A DNA stretch of 64,000 bases from Paenibacillus sp. URB8-2 (GTDB lineage: Bacteria > Bacillota > Bacilli > Paenibacillales > Paenibacillaceae). The notes under the pieces were generated by a model that made no database searches, was not told where the DNA came from, and worked only from the letters and a program-made list of their open reading frames with translations. Made by a program: the position numbers and the translations under genes. The DNA lies in NCBI RefSeq assembly GCF_013393385.1, contig NZ_AP023239.1:5332001-5396000 (forward strand). Direction: 5' to 3'. This document shows, piece after piece, positions 16,787 to 25,262 of this stretch. Numbering within the stretch: position 1 is the stretch's first letter; every line of letters begins with the position of its first letter.

Positions 16787-17740
16787 TTATTTAATAATAA
16801 CGGATGCATCCATAAAAGCTGACAGCTGTCCGCGGGTAGGAAGTCCTTCCGAATCGCCTTCCGCTGTTACGGCAAGAGCTCCGATCGCGTTTCCGCGCCG
16901 TACCGCTTCGCTCACCGGCAGGCCGTCAAGCAGACCACTGATTAAACCTACTGCAAATCCGTCTCCGGCACCGACCGTATCGACAGCCTGCACTTTGAAG
17001 CCTTCGACAATGCCTTCATCGGTCGGGGTGCGGTAATACGCGCCTTCCGGTCCAAGCTTCACAGCCACGAGCTGTACTCCGCGGTCCAGATAGTAGGCAG
17101 CAATATCTCTGTGATTGGAATAACCGGTAAGCAGCTTGCCTTCTCCCATACCCGGAAGAACCCAGTCCGCCTGAACAGCGAGCGCATTGACGGTTTCGAT
17201 CATTTCGGTCTCGCTGCTCCACAGCTTCGGACGCAGGTTAACGTCGAACGAAATGCTGCGGCCGGCTGCTCTCATCGCTTTGATCGCTTCAAAGGAGAGC
17301 TCGCGTGCGCATGCCGAGATGGCCGACGGAATTCCCGTCAAATGGAGATGCTTAGCAGCGGTAAAGTAGTTCATGTCGACATCTCCCGGGCAGATCGTGC
17401 TTGCGGCAGAGCCTTTGCGGAAATACTGAACCTGCGGATCTCCATCCAGGACCTTGGATTTCATTTGAAATCCCGTCGGATAACGATCATCTACAAATAC
17501 CGCATCCACATCGACATTCTCTTTGCGAAGAGCATCTACAATAAATTTTCCAAACGCGTCGTTTCCGACCTTGCTGATCCACCGCATGCCAAAGCCGAGC
17601 CGAGCCAGACCTATAGATACATTTGTTTCCGCTCCTGCAAGAGCTTTTGTGAATCTTTCGATTTGATGCAGTTCGCCCGGACGATCAGCAATGAACATAG
17701 CCATGGCTTCTCCGAATGTTACAACATCGCATGCTTTCAT
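16787..17740 (-). CDS. kdgK: PfkB-family sugar kinase (2-keto-3-deoxygluconate kinase type)
   Basis: 317 residues. Motifs: VTFGEAMAMFIAD at the start, GAETNVSIGLARLG, and the C-terminal signature DTVGAGDGFAVG with the catalytic Asp. Next to KDPG aldolase, phosphorylation of 2-keto-3-deoxygluconate is the best guess. Two ATGs compete: the one at 17746 lies a single base after AGGAGG, whereas the one at 17740 has 7-nt spacing and is preferred. Upstream lies a 30-bp direct repeat separating it from the epimerase gene. Confidence 0.88.
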   Translation of the reverse strand: MKACDVVTFGEAMAMFIADRPGELHQIERFTKALAGAETNVSIGLARLGFGMRWISKVGNDAFGKFIVDALRKENVDVDAVFVDDRYPTGFQMKSKVLDGDPQVQYFRKGSAASTICPGDVDMNYFTAAKHLHLTGIPSAISACARELSFEAIKAMRAAGRSISFDVNLRPKLWSSETEMIETVNALAVQADWVLPGMGEGKLLTGYSNHRDIAAYYLDRGVQLVAVKLGPEGAYYRTPTDEGIVEGFKVQAVDTVGAGDGFAVGLISGLLDGLPVSEAVRRGNAIGALAVTAEGDSEGLPTRGQLSAFMDASVIIK

Positions 17741-17754
17741 AACCATTCCTCCTA

Positions 17755-17848
17755 AAAGTTTTGACAGCTTCTGCTTTCAGTCTTCACTTCGCAAAACTTG
17801 CTTCGAAAGCATAGACTTAAAGTTTTGACAGCTTCTGCTTTCAGTCTT
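17755..17848. repeat. 30-bp perfect direct repeat, two copies
   Basis: Bases 17755-17784 and 17819-17848 are identical (each contains TTTGACAGCTTCTGCTTTCA). Between and after them are two copies of TGCTTCGAAAGC, and AAGCGTA/TACGCTT arms straddle the epimerase stop codon. The block fills the gap between the epimerase and kinase genes. Confidence 0.9.
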
Positions 17849-17899
17849 GACAGCGTTTTCTTTCGGATTGCGCTTGAACCTGCTTCGAAAGCGTAAAGC

Positions 17900-18664
17900 C
17901 TACGCTTCCGAAATCATTGATACATACTTCCGCAGAACCCCTTCAACATCTTCACCTTCAACCGGGAACTCAATCGTGCGCGGCACATCGCGCGGGAGCA
18001 GATCCAGAATGCTACGCCATAGGCTATCTTTTTCTTCCGGAAGTGCCAGAGTAACCAGTTTCCCATCGATTTTCTCTACATGTTTTAAATGAATATAGCC
18101 GACATATTTATTTAGTTCCGCCGCCGCTTTCATGGCTTCTTCTTCGGTAAAGTTCCAGTTGCCGACATCAAAGGTCATCTGGATAAACAGCCCCGCTTCT
18201 TGGGAATCTTCAAAAAATTTACGAAGCTTTGCTACATTACCACCATGAAGTGTCTGGTCATTCTCAACTGTCAATTCCAATGCGTCCGTATCGGATACAT
18301 GGCTCTTCCAGTACTTCTTGAGCCCTTCGAGATCCGATACTCCGGACTTGTAATGTCCAAGCGAAGTCTTGAGCCATACCGCTCCGACTGACAGCGCCTC
18401 CGGTATAACAACATCCAACTTCTCCACATTCAGCGAACCATCCGCGTTCCACAGCTCAATGGGTGCCGAATAAACGCTTACAAGCTGGCCCTTCTTGATC
18501 AAGTCGTTCAGATCGTCCAGGCGGGGAGTTTCCTCCCGGAACAGCTCTCTGCGAATTTCAATACCGGCACATCCTGCGGCTATGGCTACCGGGACACATA
18601 ATTCCTGTCCCCCGTCTGCGGCCAGCGGGCCGAGGGAAGCCGTCGTTGTAAATACCTGAGTCAT
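17900..18664 (-). CDS. Sugar phosphate isomerase/epimerase (xylose-isomerase-like TIM barrel)
   Basis: 254 residues. Four metal ligands of the family can be placed: Glu in IEIRRELF or LELTVEND, Asp in MTFDVGNWNF, His in IHLKHV and Glu in RTIEFPVEG. It would epimerise or isomerise a keto sugar or sugar acid before dehydration. It is the first gene of the operon, preceded by AAAGGAG and by two LacI-type palindromes in the 236 bp before it. Confidence 0.88.
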   Translation of the reverse strand: MTQVFTTTASLGPLAADGGQELCVPVAIAAGCAGIEIRRELFREETPRLDDLNDLIKKGQLVSVYSAPIELWNADGSLNVEKLDVVIPEALSVGAVWLKTSLGHYKSGVSDLEGLKKYWKSHVSDTDALELTVENDQTLHGGNVAKLRKFFEDSQEAGLFIQMTFDVGNWNFTEEEAMKAAAELNKYVGYIHLKHVEKIDGKLVTLALPEEKDSLWRSILDLLPRDVPRTIEFPVEGEDVEGVLRKYVSMISEA

Positions 18665-18718
18665 CCCAAATTCTCCTTTAGTTTAAAAATAACTCGCCGA
18701 CATCAGTAGAAACTTTCA

Positions 18719-18747
18719 ATGGTATCGATAAACGGTATCGGTTCCAT
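18719..18747. promoter_or_regulatory. Candidate LacI-family operator, proximal
   Basis: A 29-bp imperfect palindrome: left half ATGGTATCGATA, right half TATCGGTTCCAT, so half-sites of the form ATGGWAYCGATA around a 5-nt centre. It lies 55 bp before the epimerase start. It shares CGGTATCGGTTCCA exactly with the distal copy. Confidence 0.7.
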
Positions 18748-18828
18748 CAAGCTTCTAAAGATGAGCCGCTTTTCACTTCAAAGCGACCCTAAGTGACACT
18801 TTTCACAACCTACGCTAATCGATTAGGA

Positions 18829-18857
18829 ATGGAATCGGTTATCGGTATCGGTTCCAC
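18829..18857. promoter_or_regulatory. Candidate LacI-family operator, distal
   Basis: A second 29-bp imperfect palindrome of the same architecture (left half ATGGAATCGGTT, right half TATCGGTTCCAC). Its centre is 110 bp from the proximal one, close to a whole number of helical turns, which would suit looping. A TAATCGATTA palindrome lies next to it at 18816-18825. Confidence 0.7.
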
Positions 18858-18900
18858 TGGCATAAAGATACATGAGGGAAAGCTTCCCCGTCAATACAGT

Positions 18901-19959
18901 TCACAGGATCTTAGCATTTCTTGACGGAGTTGAGCCTCTTGTGATCAAATTCGCAGACAATGCAAAATGCTGCTGCGGGCCGTTATCGCCGGCAATCCGC
19001 TCCAGAATCCGCTCCATCGCCTTATAGCCGATCTCATAGGTCGGCTGCGCAATGGTTGTGAGTCCGGAACCGACCACGGGCGCCCACTCCGAATCGTCAA
19101 CACCGGCAAAGCCGACATCTTCGGGGATGCGGAGCCCCCGCTTCTGCAGAGCGTTGATCAATTTCAGTTGGGTCACTACGTTGACCGCAAAAATCATGCG
19201 GTATTGACCCTGGGTCTTGGCGATAAACCGGTCCAGTTGTTCGTCGAACTGCCCCTGGATCCGGGGCTCATATTCGTATATATCATCGACGCTGGGATGT
19301 CCGGCCGCGGCCAGAATCTGGACAAAGGTTCGAGCCCGCTCAATCCGGGAGCTGACATGCTGAATCGGCTGCGAGAAGAAACCGATCCGCTCGAATCCCT
19401 GGTCAAGAAAATAGCCCGTCGCTTCGGTCATGGCCTTGTCATTATCGGTTCCGACCGTATCGACTTTAAGTCCCGGGATGCTGCGGTCGATCAATACGAT
19501 CGGAATTTGGTCCTCCGAGAGTTCCCGCAGATTCTCCAGGTTCTGTCCGGTCGGGTGGATGATCAGCCCGTCAACGCGCTGGGCATGCAACATCGCGATA
19601 TAATTTTTTTCCTTCTCGGGATCGTTATCCGTATTGCACACAATCATGCTGTACCCCTGTTTCGTGCACACGTCCTCGGCCCCCTTAAGAACGGAGGTGG
19701 AGAAGGGGTTGGAGATGTCGGCAAAAATCATGCCGATGGAATAGCTGCGGTCCTGGCGCAGGCCCCTGGCCAACCGGCTTGGGCGGTAGCGAAGCTCTTT
19801 CACGCTTTGTTTAATTCTTATCAGTGTGGCTTCGGAAATCGATTTATAGTCTCCGCTCAAATAGCGGGAAATGGTCGTTTTTGAAACGCCCGCGGCCTTG
19901 GCTACATCGGCGATTGTCGCCTTCTGCGGCGGCCTGGGGGGCTGGTTAATGGAATCCAT
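18901..19959 (-). CDS. LacI/GalR-family transcriptional regulator
   Basis: 352 residues. The N-terminal helix-turn-helix and hinge are clear (ATIADVAKAAGVSKTTISRYL, then LRYRPSRLARGLR), followed by a periplasmic-binding-protein-like effector domain with GMIFADISNPF and VDGLIIHPTG. The C-terminal core matches the KdgR/CcpA-like group. It lies directly upstream of the sugar-acid operon on the same strand, with two matching palindromes between. It probably represses the operon until a sugar-acid intermediate binds; the effector is unknown. The ATG at 19959 is preceded by GAGGG. Confidence 0.93.
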   Translation of the reverse strand: MDSINQPPRPPQKATIADVAKAAGVSKTTISRYLSGDYKSISEATLIRIKQSVKELRYRPSRLARGLRQDRSYSIGMIFADISNPFSTSVLKGAEDVCTKQGYSMIVCNTDNDPEKEKNYIAMLHAQRVDGLIIHPTGQNLENLRELSEDQIPIVLIDRSIPGLKVDTVGTDNDKAMTEATGYFLDQGFERIGFFSQPIQHVSSRIERARTFVQILAAAGHPSVDDIYEYEPRIQGQFDEQLDRFIAKTQGQYRMIFAVNVVTQLKLINALQKRGLRIPEDVGFAGVDDSEWAPVVGSGLTTIAQPTYEIGYKAMERILERIAGDNGPQQHFALSANLITRGSTPSRNAKIL

Positions 19960-20073
19960 GGCTTGCCCTCATTCTTATTCAAATTATGGAGATTCTTTAT
20001 TATATCATACGAAGATTTACAGTTAATAGTTTTGTTAATATGCTATATTTTTATCAAAAAAGGAGGGAGACTC

Positions 20074-20577
20074 ATGCAGATTCATTCGAATATCCTCTCG
20101 CTGAGGAAGACCGAAGAGAAGGATCTGGAATTCGTGCTGGCCGCTGAAAGAAGTGAGGACAACCGGCCGTTTATCGGCCAGTGGACAGCGGATCAGCACC
20201 TCGCTGCGCTGGATGATGCCGGGATGCTGCATCTGATCATCGAGACGGACACGGGGGAGCTGGCGGGGTACATGATCGTAACCGGCCTTGATAACCCTAA
20301 TCTTTCCGTTTGCATCCAGCGCATTGTCATCGAGCGCAAGGGCCGCGGATACGGAAAAGAAATGCTGCCGCTGCTTATCAGCTGGCTTTTTCGCAGCACC
20401 CCGGTTCATCGGCTGTGGCTCGATGTCCGGGAGCATAATGTTCGAGCGCGGCATCTTTATGAAACCGTCGGCTTTGTGTATGAGGGCACACTACGGGACT
20501 GCGTTATGACGGAAAACGGGTTCGAGTCGGAACATATCCTGTCGATCTTACGGCCGGAATACGAGGCGGGACGTTAG
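20074..20577 (+). CDS. GNAT-family N-acetyltransferase
   Basis: 167 residues. The acetyl-CoA loop is present as RKGRGYGKEML, followed by WLDVREHNVRARHLYETVGF, which is typical of RimJ/RimL-like acetyltransferases. The acceptor is unknown. The ATG at 20074 follows AGGAGGG with 8-nt spacing; longer upstream frames have no ribosome site. It is divergent from the LacI regulator. Confidence 0.9.
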   Translation: MQIHSNILSLRKTEEKDLEFVLAAERSEDNRPFIGQWTADQHLAALDDAGMLHLIIETDTGELAGYMIVTGLDNPNLSVCIQRIVIERKGRGYGKEMLPLLISWLFRSTPVHRLWLDVREHNVRARHLYETVGFVYEGTLRDCVMTENGFESEHILSILRPEYEAGR

Positions 20578-20714
20578 CCCGATTGTTCGCGCCCGCGGTG
20601 CCAATCGACTGCCGTATTCTCCCCCGCCGGGGAGATGGGACGGCGTCCGGGCAGGGACAGCGGCGGCCTGCTCCGGCTGCACCGCAGCTGCATTCGCCCG
20701 CGCCGCTTCCGGCG

Positions 20715-21575
20715 TCATTCCCCCGGATGCTCCAGCAGCGTCACGGACACGCCGACGTCCAGCGTGCTGCTGCCTCCGCGATAAACGCCCTGCAGCGGGC
20801 TGACATCGGCGTAATCGCGGCCCGTTCCGACGCGGATGTGATTGTCCAGCGTCTCCACATTATTGGTCGGGTCCAGGCCGACCCAGCCGATGCCAGGCAC
20901 CATCACCTCGACCCAGGCGTGAGTGGCCGCATCGCCCTTAAGCGCCGAATCTTCGCCGACGTATAAATACCCGCTTACATACCGGGCCGGGATGCGCCCT
21001 GCGCGCAGGATGCCGATCATGACATGGGCCAGATCCTGGCACACCCCTTTTTTCAGATCAAAAGCCTGCCGGGCCAACGTATTCACGCTTGTCGCCTCCC
21101 CGCAATAGGTGAACGTTTCGTATACATACTTCATCACCCGTAAAGCGTACTGCACGGGATTGTCCATCTCGCCCAGCCCGCGCTTCACTTCCGACAACTG
21201 CTCCGGGTACAGCAGGGTATAGTCGGTCTCGTTCAGAAAGGACAGATAATGCTGCCGGAATTGCTGGGAATGAAAAATATCCTGCATCCGCTTCGAATAC
21301 TGGATTTCATAGATAAAGGAGCCTCGCTGAATGCTCACGACCGACGTGGTCTTCACTTCCAGCAGATTATGCTTCTCGGGTATAAAAAAAGTCTCCACCT
21401 GATTGCCCCACAGATCGGTATATTCTTGGGTCAGGGAAGCCGGCGTGATCTCCGCCCGGTACATCAGCAGCCGCTGTACTTCATCCGTCAAGGGTTTAAG
21501 CCGGATCGTATTCAAGCTTTGATCGACTTGCGTTTCATAGGTGAACGTATTCGTATGCACAATTTCATAGTTCAT
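20715..21575 (-). CDS. Transglutaminase-like cysteine peptidase family protein
   Basis: 286 residues. An N-terminal bacterial transglutaminase-associated beta domain (about 1-90) precedes the catalytic core. The triad is visible: Cys in KKGVCQDLAHVM, His in ATHAWVEV and Asp in GLDPTNN. No signal peptide, so it is cytoplasmic. Proteins of this type are predicted peptidases or amidases; in other bacteria they are often found with alpha-E and circularly permuted ATP-grasp proteins, which are not in this window. It is followed by 137 bp of GC-rich noncoding DNA. Confidence 0.9.
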   Translation of the reverse strand: MNYEIVHTNTFTYETQVDQSLNTIRLKPLTDEVQRLLMYRAEITPASLTQEYTDLWGNQVETFFIPEKHNLLEVKTTSVVSIQRGSFIYEIQYSKRMQDIFHSQQFRQHYLSFLNETDYTLLYPEQLSEVKRGLGEMDNPVQYALRVMKYVYETFTYCGEATSVNTLARQAFDLKKGVCQDLAHVMIGILRAGRIPARYVSGYLYVGEDSALKGDAATHAWVEVMVPGIGWVGLDPTNNVETLDNHIRVGTGRDYADVSPLQGVYRGGSSTLDVGVSVTLLEHPGE

Positions 21576-21606
21576 CGGACATAACGTCTCCTTTGAGGCA
21601 TTCTGT

Positions 21607-22228
21607 TTAGTTGATCGTAGAATTATTAGAATTCCTTAGTTTTAGGTAATCTAAATGTACATGTCCATCTGTCCATAGTCTCAATCCATCTGAAGACAAA
21701 TCATTTAATATTAAATTACTCAGCACGTATTCCCCGTCATTGATAAATACTTCGACGGCACCCCTGTCCACTAATATTTCTAACTTTATTTTCCCCTCTT
21801 TCGGGTGTACAATCACTCTTTGCGGTCTGTTGAACTCCTCAGCATCAACCTTTATCCTTGAACTTACCCTATTAAACACAAATTCATTAATTGATTTATC
21901 ATAGGTCAGATCTGCATGCTGCCCGTCCCCATCTCTAACAGCAAACCCAAACTTTCCTTCCGTTAAATCTGCGACATCAATTTCGGCCTCAATAGAATAA
22001 GAAAGTCCATGAAAATCTTTAAAAATATTCTCTTGACCCGTGTATATATCTTCCCCTCTTATATCCATTATTGTAAGAAAATTATCAAGAAGATTCCATA
22101 CCGGTTTTTGCACCAGCTTTAATCCGTCAGGTGTTGTTTTTAACCGTATTTCTCTTACAATACTCGCATTTCCATTAAACGTATCCCACGGGAGCTTGCC
22201 TGCGTAATTCCAATTATTCATCCACGAA
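21607..22228 (-). pseudogene. GH32 fructan hydrolase, 3' part (split by IS insertion)
   Basis: Reading on the minus strand from the IS end, the frame encodes SWMNNWNYAGKLPWDTFNG, the conserved GH32 segment after the propeller, followed by the C-terminal beta-sandwich ending DYLKLRNSNNSTIN. It is the continuation of the fragment at 23656-24135. A GTG inside the IS end opens the frame artificially, and no active site is contained here. The DNA is much more AT-rich than its neighbours, which suggests acquired DNA. Confidence 0.88.
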
Positions 22229-22446
22229 TTGAACACTCCCCCACTTAGCTAACACTTGAAGTGGGGGATTCTTGGGTAATCCCTTCTACTGAAGGGAATT
22301 CATATCGATATTTTCTTTCGAAAAATCGTATACCAAGCGATCCCTGCGGTTCCCGCAGTTCTCCTATGGAAAATCTGTACTGATCTTCCCAGAGTTTTAA
22401 GATTATTGCCTTAGCAACATATCTAAAGGAAAGGTAGGATTGATGT
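22229..22446 (-). ncRNA. Predicted omega RNA (reRNA) of the TnpB element
   Basis: The region between the tnpB stop and the right end, read on the minus strand, has the two stable hairpins typical of right-end guide RNA scaffolds and ends exactly at the element boundary. By analogy with ISDra2-type systems the RNA would continue into the flank, taking TTCGTGGATGAATAATTGGA (complement of 22209-22228) as guide. The scaffold probably also overlaps the 3' end of tnpB. Expression is inferred. Confidence 0.6.
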
Positions 22447-23535
22447 TTAAACAGCAAGGCTTTTGATGTTCTGTGCTGCATTATCATCTCGATCATGAAG
22501 GGTATGGCACGATGGACATGTCCATTGCCGCACAGACAATTGCTTTACTTCGGAATGGATATAGCCGCATACATGACACCTTTGGCTCGTTGGGGCGAAT
22601 GTGTCAGCCACCTTAACCGTACGTCCATACCATTCCGCTTTATACGAAAGCTGACGTGCAAATTCACCCCAGGACACATCGGCGATGGATTTGGCCAGCC
22701 GGTGATTTTTGAGCATGTTCGCCACGCTCAGATTTTCGATGCTGATCGTTTGGTTTTCACGAATCAGCTCCGTGGTGAGTTGATGCAAAAAATCATGGCG
22801 GCTGCCCACGATCTTTTCATGGATCCGGGCAACCTTCTGTTTGGCTTTCTGCCAATTGGAGCCCCCTTGGTTACGACGAGCCATGCGGCGTTGCCAAAAT
22901 GCAAGTTTTTGTTCATATTTGCGAAACACTTTGGGATTGGCAACCCGCAACCCATCCGAGCAGACTGCTATTTCCTTGAGTCCAAGGTCAATGCCGATCT
23001 CCTTATCGGTCTGCGGCAGAGGTTTTATTTCCACTTCACAAAGGATGGATACAAAATACTTGCCTGCCGCATTTCGCCGCAGGGTAGCCGAAAGAATGCG
23101 TCCTTCACATGCTCTGGAGTTGGCAAAGCGAAGCCAGCCAAGCTTCGGAAGCTTAAGCCGGTTTCCATCGATTGCAATGTTGTCATTGGTGTATTTGGTG
23201 GTGTAGCTTTGCACAGGATGCTTTCGGCTTTTGAAGCGTGGAGACTGATTTTGTTTCTTGAAGAAACGTTCAAAGCTGTCTGCCACGTTTCGCACCGCCG
23301 ATTGCAAAGCAATGCTATCTACCGATTTCAACCATTCAAATTGCTGTTTGAGTGCAGGAAGCTGTGTGGCACAGGTGTTATAGGACAGCCCTTTGCCTGT
23401 TGCCGCATAGGTTTCGTTCCATTTGACTAAGAAATGATTGAAGACAAAGCGACAACAGCCAAACATTTGATGGATGAGTTGCCGTTGCTTTGGATTGGGA
23501 TAGATACGATATTTATAAGCTTTATGTACCAACAT
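22447..23535 (-). CDS. tnpB: RNA-guided endonuclease TnpB (IS605 OrfB)
   Basis: 362 residues from the ATG at 23535, which has AAAGGAG upstream and a TATAAT in the left end. The RuvC catalytic residues appear intact: Asp183 in GIDLG, Glu267 in ISIENLSV and Asp350 in [11 protein letters not shown]. The zinc ribbon has C320-x2-C323 and C340-x2-C343. The N-terminus ([18 protein letters not shown]) is the usual OrfB start. The family cuts DNA next to a short target-adjacent motif under guidance of an RNA from the element's right end, which helps keep the element after excision. All features suggest an active nuclease. Confidence 0.95.
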   Translation of the reverse strand: MLVHKAYKYRIYPNPKQRQLIHQMFGCCRFVFNHFLVKWNETYAATGKGLSYNTCATQLPALKQQFEWLKSVDSIALQSAVRNVADSFERFFKKQNQSPRFKSRKHPVQSYTTKYTNDNIAIDGNRLKLPKLGWLRFANSRACEGRILSATLRRNAAGKYFVSILCEVEIKPLPQTDKEIGIDLGLKEIAVCSDGLRVANPKVFRKYEQKLAFWQRRMARRNQGGSNWQKAKQKVARIHEKIVGSRHDFLHQLTTELIRENQTISIENLSVANMLKNHRLAKSIADVSWGEFARQLSYKAEWYGRTVKVADTFAPTSQRCHVCGYIHSEVKQLSVRQWTCPSCHTLHDRDDNAAQNIKSLAV

Positions 23536-23655
23536 GCCACACAATCTCCTTTCTTGTAGGATACTTCTATTATAGCACATATGTTCGATTTGGAGCGAAA
23601 AAACCGCCGATTCATCTCCTCCCTATAGAGGAAGGAGTCTTCTTGGCTTTATAAG

Positions 23656-24135
23656 ATAAAGTACCGGAAGTTCCCATTTGTATACGGAGCATCCCAAGTA
23701 ACCCCTGTATAAGAGTCTGCGCCCTATTCCAGCCATTTGACAGGAGTTTCAGCATGAAACTCCCTTCCGTCAAAGTCACCTACAAAGTAACTGGAGCCGG
23801 TTGTTAAACCATAATTAAACCCGTTTCCCCCAATCATCAATACCCATTTTTTATTATCGCTATTGTCATCGACGTTCAGCTGAAAAAGATCAGGACATTC
23901 GATAATTCCAATATCCTGTCTTACAAAAGAAGAAGTATACTCCCAGTCTTTTAAGTTGGAAGATGTATAAAATCCCACTTTATCTCTTTCTGCCAATAGC
24001 ATGACCCACTTTTTGGTTTGTTCATGCCAAATGATTTTGGGATCTCTAAAGTCGGCACTTCCTGTCGGGTTATGCTGGACGATACTATTATATTTAAAGG
24101 AATTTCCGCCATCTGTACTATACCAAAGGTTGTGC
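23656..24135 (-). pseudogene. GH32 fructan hydrolase, middle part (5' truncated, nonsense codon, IS-interrupted)
   Basis: On the minus strand the frame shows NLWYSTDGGNSFKY, the GH32 SADFRDPKIIWHEQ (RDP motif) and GIIECPDLFQL with the acid/base Glu. The WMNDPNG nucleophile region is missing because homology stops near 24135, where unrelated sequence begins. A TAG at 23724-23726 replaces the expected Tyr in WLEYGAD-like sequence; after it the frame continues as GADSYTGVTWDAPY up to the IS. There are thus three separate lesions: lost 5' end, stop codon and IS insertion. Confidence 0.85.
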
Positions 24136-24218
24136 GGGAAAACCGAAGTAAAACGGATAGCCGCTATGAAGTGGAAGTGAAGCTTCTTTCTGAGGAAATA
24201 TGCGATGGGCCAAAATGA
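24135..24218 (+). pseudogene. Possible 3' remnant of another gene
   Basis: On the plus strand a frame ending SRYEVEVKLLSEEICDGPK and a TGA at 24216-24218 stands immediately before a strong terminator. The upstream part of the frame is GH32 antisense. It looks like the tail of a lost plus-strand gene joined to the GH32 fragment. No family is recognised. Confidence 0.35.
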
Positions 24219-24220
24219 AA

Positions 24221-24268
24221 CCGGCCGGCCAAGGATGAACCCCTTGACCGACCGGTTTGTTTGTTTTT
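24221..24268 (+). terminator. Rho-independent terminator
   Basis: CCGGCCGGCCAAGG and CCTTGACCGACCGG arms with a 7-nt loop, followed by TTTGTTTGTTTTT. Confidence 0.85.
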
Positions 24269-24356
24269 GCATATGTGAGGAGCCCCGTAAGATTGTAGAA
24301 ACCTACTTTTAGGACAGCCTCAAAAATGGATCGTACTAAGGTTTCATTAGCGATCT

Positions 24357-25211
24357 CTAGAACGCCGGCACGACAGCAACGCCGTATTTATCCTCGATAA
24401 ACTTTTTGACCTCCGGACTGGTCAGCGCTTCATCCAGCTTCTTGATTTCCTCGCGGTTCTCGTCCCCTTTGCGGACCACCACTATGTTGGCGTAAGGGGA
24501 GTTCGCGTCTTCGCGGAACAGCGCCGTCTTGGGATCGATTTTGGCCTCGAGGACAAGGTTGGTATTGATGATCGCTCCGTCCAGATCGGGCAGCGAACGC
24601 GGCAGCGTGGCGGCATCCGCTTCGACAAACTCCAGGTTATGCGGGTTATCCACGATATCTTTGGGAGTCGCCTCGTAAGTCGTAATACCGTCCTTCAGCT
24701 TGATCAGCCCCTGCTGCTGAAGCAGGACAAGCGCCCGGTATTCGTTGGAAGGATTGTTCGGAATGCCGATTTTCGCGCCGTGCGGGATTTCATCCTTGCT
24801 CTTCAGCTTCTCCGAGTAGAAGCCGATCGGTTCCACATGCACTTTAGCCGTAACTACGAAATCATAGCCCTTCTCCCCTTTAACGGAATCGAGATAAGGA
24901 ACGTGCTGGAAGTAGTTCGCGTCGATCTGCTTCTCTTGCAGCGCAGGGTTAAGCTGTCCGTCATCATCCAGCGTAACGACCTCCAGATTGACGCCTTCTT
25001 CCTTCAGCTTCGGTTTGATGAATTCCAGAATCTCGGCATGCGGCACAGCCGACGCCCCTACCTTGATTGTTACTTCCTTGGGCGCTTCGCTTGCAGCCGT
25101 GCTGGCTTGCGGAGCCGCCGCTTCCCCGTTACCGTTCTGCGATCCGCAGCCGGCCAGAATTCCTGTCGCCACAATGACCGCCGCAAACCATAAGCTTCTT
25201 TTTCTCGCCAT
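24357..25211 (-). CDS. metQ: Methionine ABC transporter, substrate-binding lipoprotein
   Basis: 284 residues. A lipoprotein signal peptide ends with the lipobox LAGC near residue 22, followed by an Ala/Gly-rich linker and an NlpA/MetQ domain (EILEFIKPKLKEEG, QEKQIDANYFQHVPYL, KIGIPNNPSNEYRAL). It would bind D/L-methionine or a related compound outside the cell and pass it to MetI. It is the last gene of metN-metI-metQ. Confidence 0.92.
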   Translation of the reverse strand: MARKRSLWFAAVIVATGILAGCGSQNGNGEAAAPQASTAASEAPKEVTIKVGASAVPHAEILEFIKPKLKEEGVNLEVVTLDDDGQLNPALQEKQIDANYFQHVPYLDSVKGEKGYDFVVTAKVHVEPIGFYSEKLKSKDEIPHGAKIGIPNNPSNEYRALVLLQQQGLIKLKDGITTYEATPKDIVDNPHNLEFVEADAATLPRSLPDLDGAIINTNLVLEAKIDPKTALFREDANSPYANIVVVRKGDENREEIKKLDEALTSPEVKKFIEDKYGVAVVPAF

Positions 25212-25262
25212 CCCAATCCCTGCTTTCTCTGAAATATGTATGTAAAAAAGTATTACTACGCT

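Larger units (their letters stand above)
22229..23655 (-). mobile_element. IS1341-type element (IS200/IS605 group, TnpB only)
   Basis: A 1427-bp element within the GH32 gene. The ends were read by restoring the host frame: joining TTTAT (23656-23660, minus strand) to TTCGTGG gives codons for R-Y-F-I-S-W-M-N-N-W without a break. The right end stops at GTTCAA, the TCAA-type cleavage site of this group. The right end has a perfect 9-bp hairpin CCCCCACTT/AAGTGGGGG and a second hairpin CCCTTC/GAAGGG. The left end has an imperfect CTCCTTCC/GGGAGGAG hairpin. No target duplication and no TnpA gene are present, so it cannot move by itself. Confidence 0.9.

Noticed and set aside
22238..22267. Terminator for the GH32 gene
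   Set aside because: The hairpin belongs to the IS right end and the predicted omega RNA scaffold, and has no T run.
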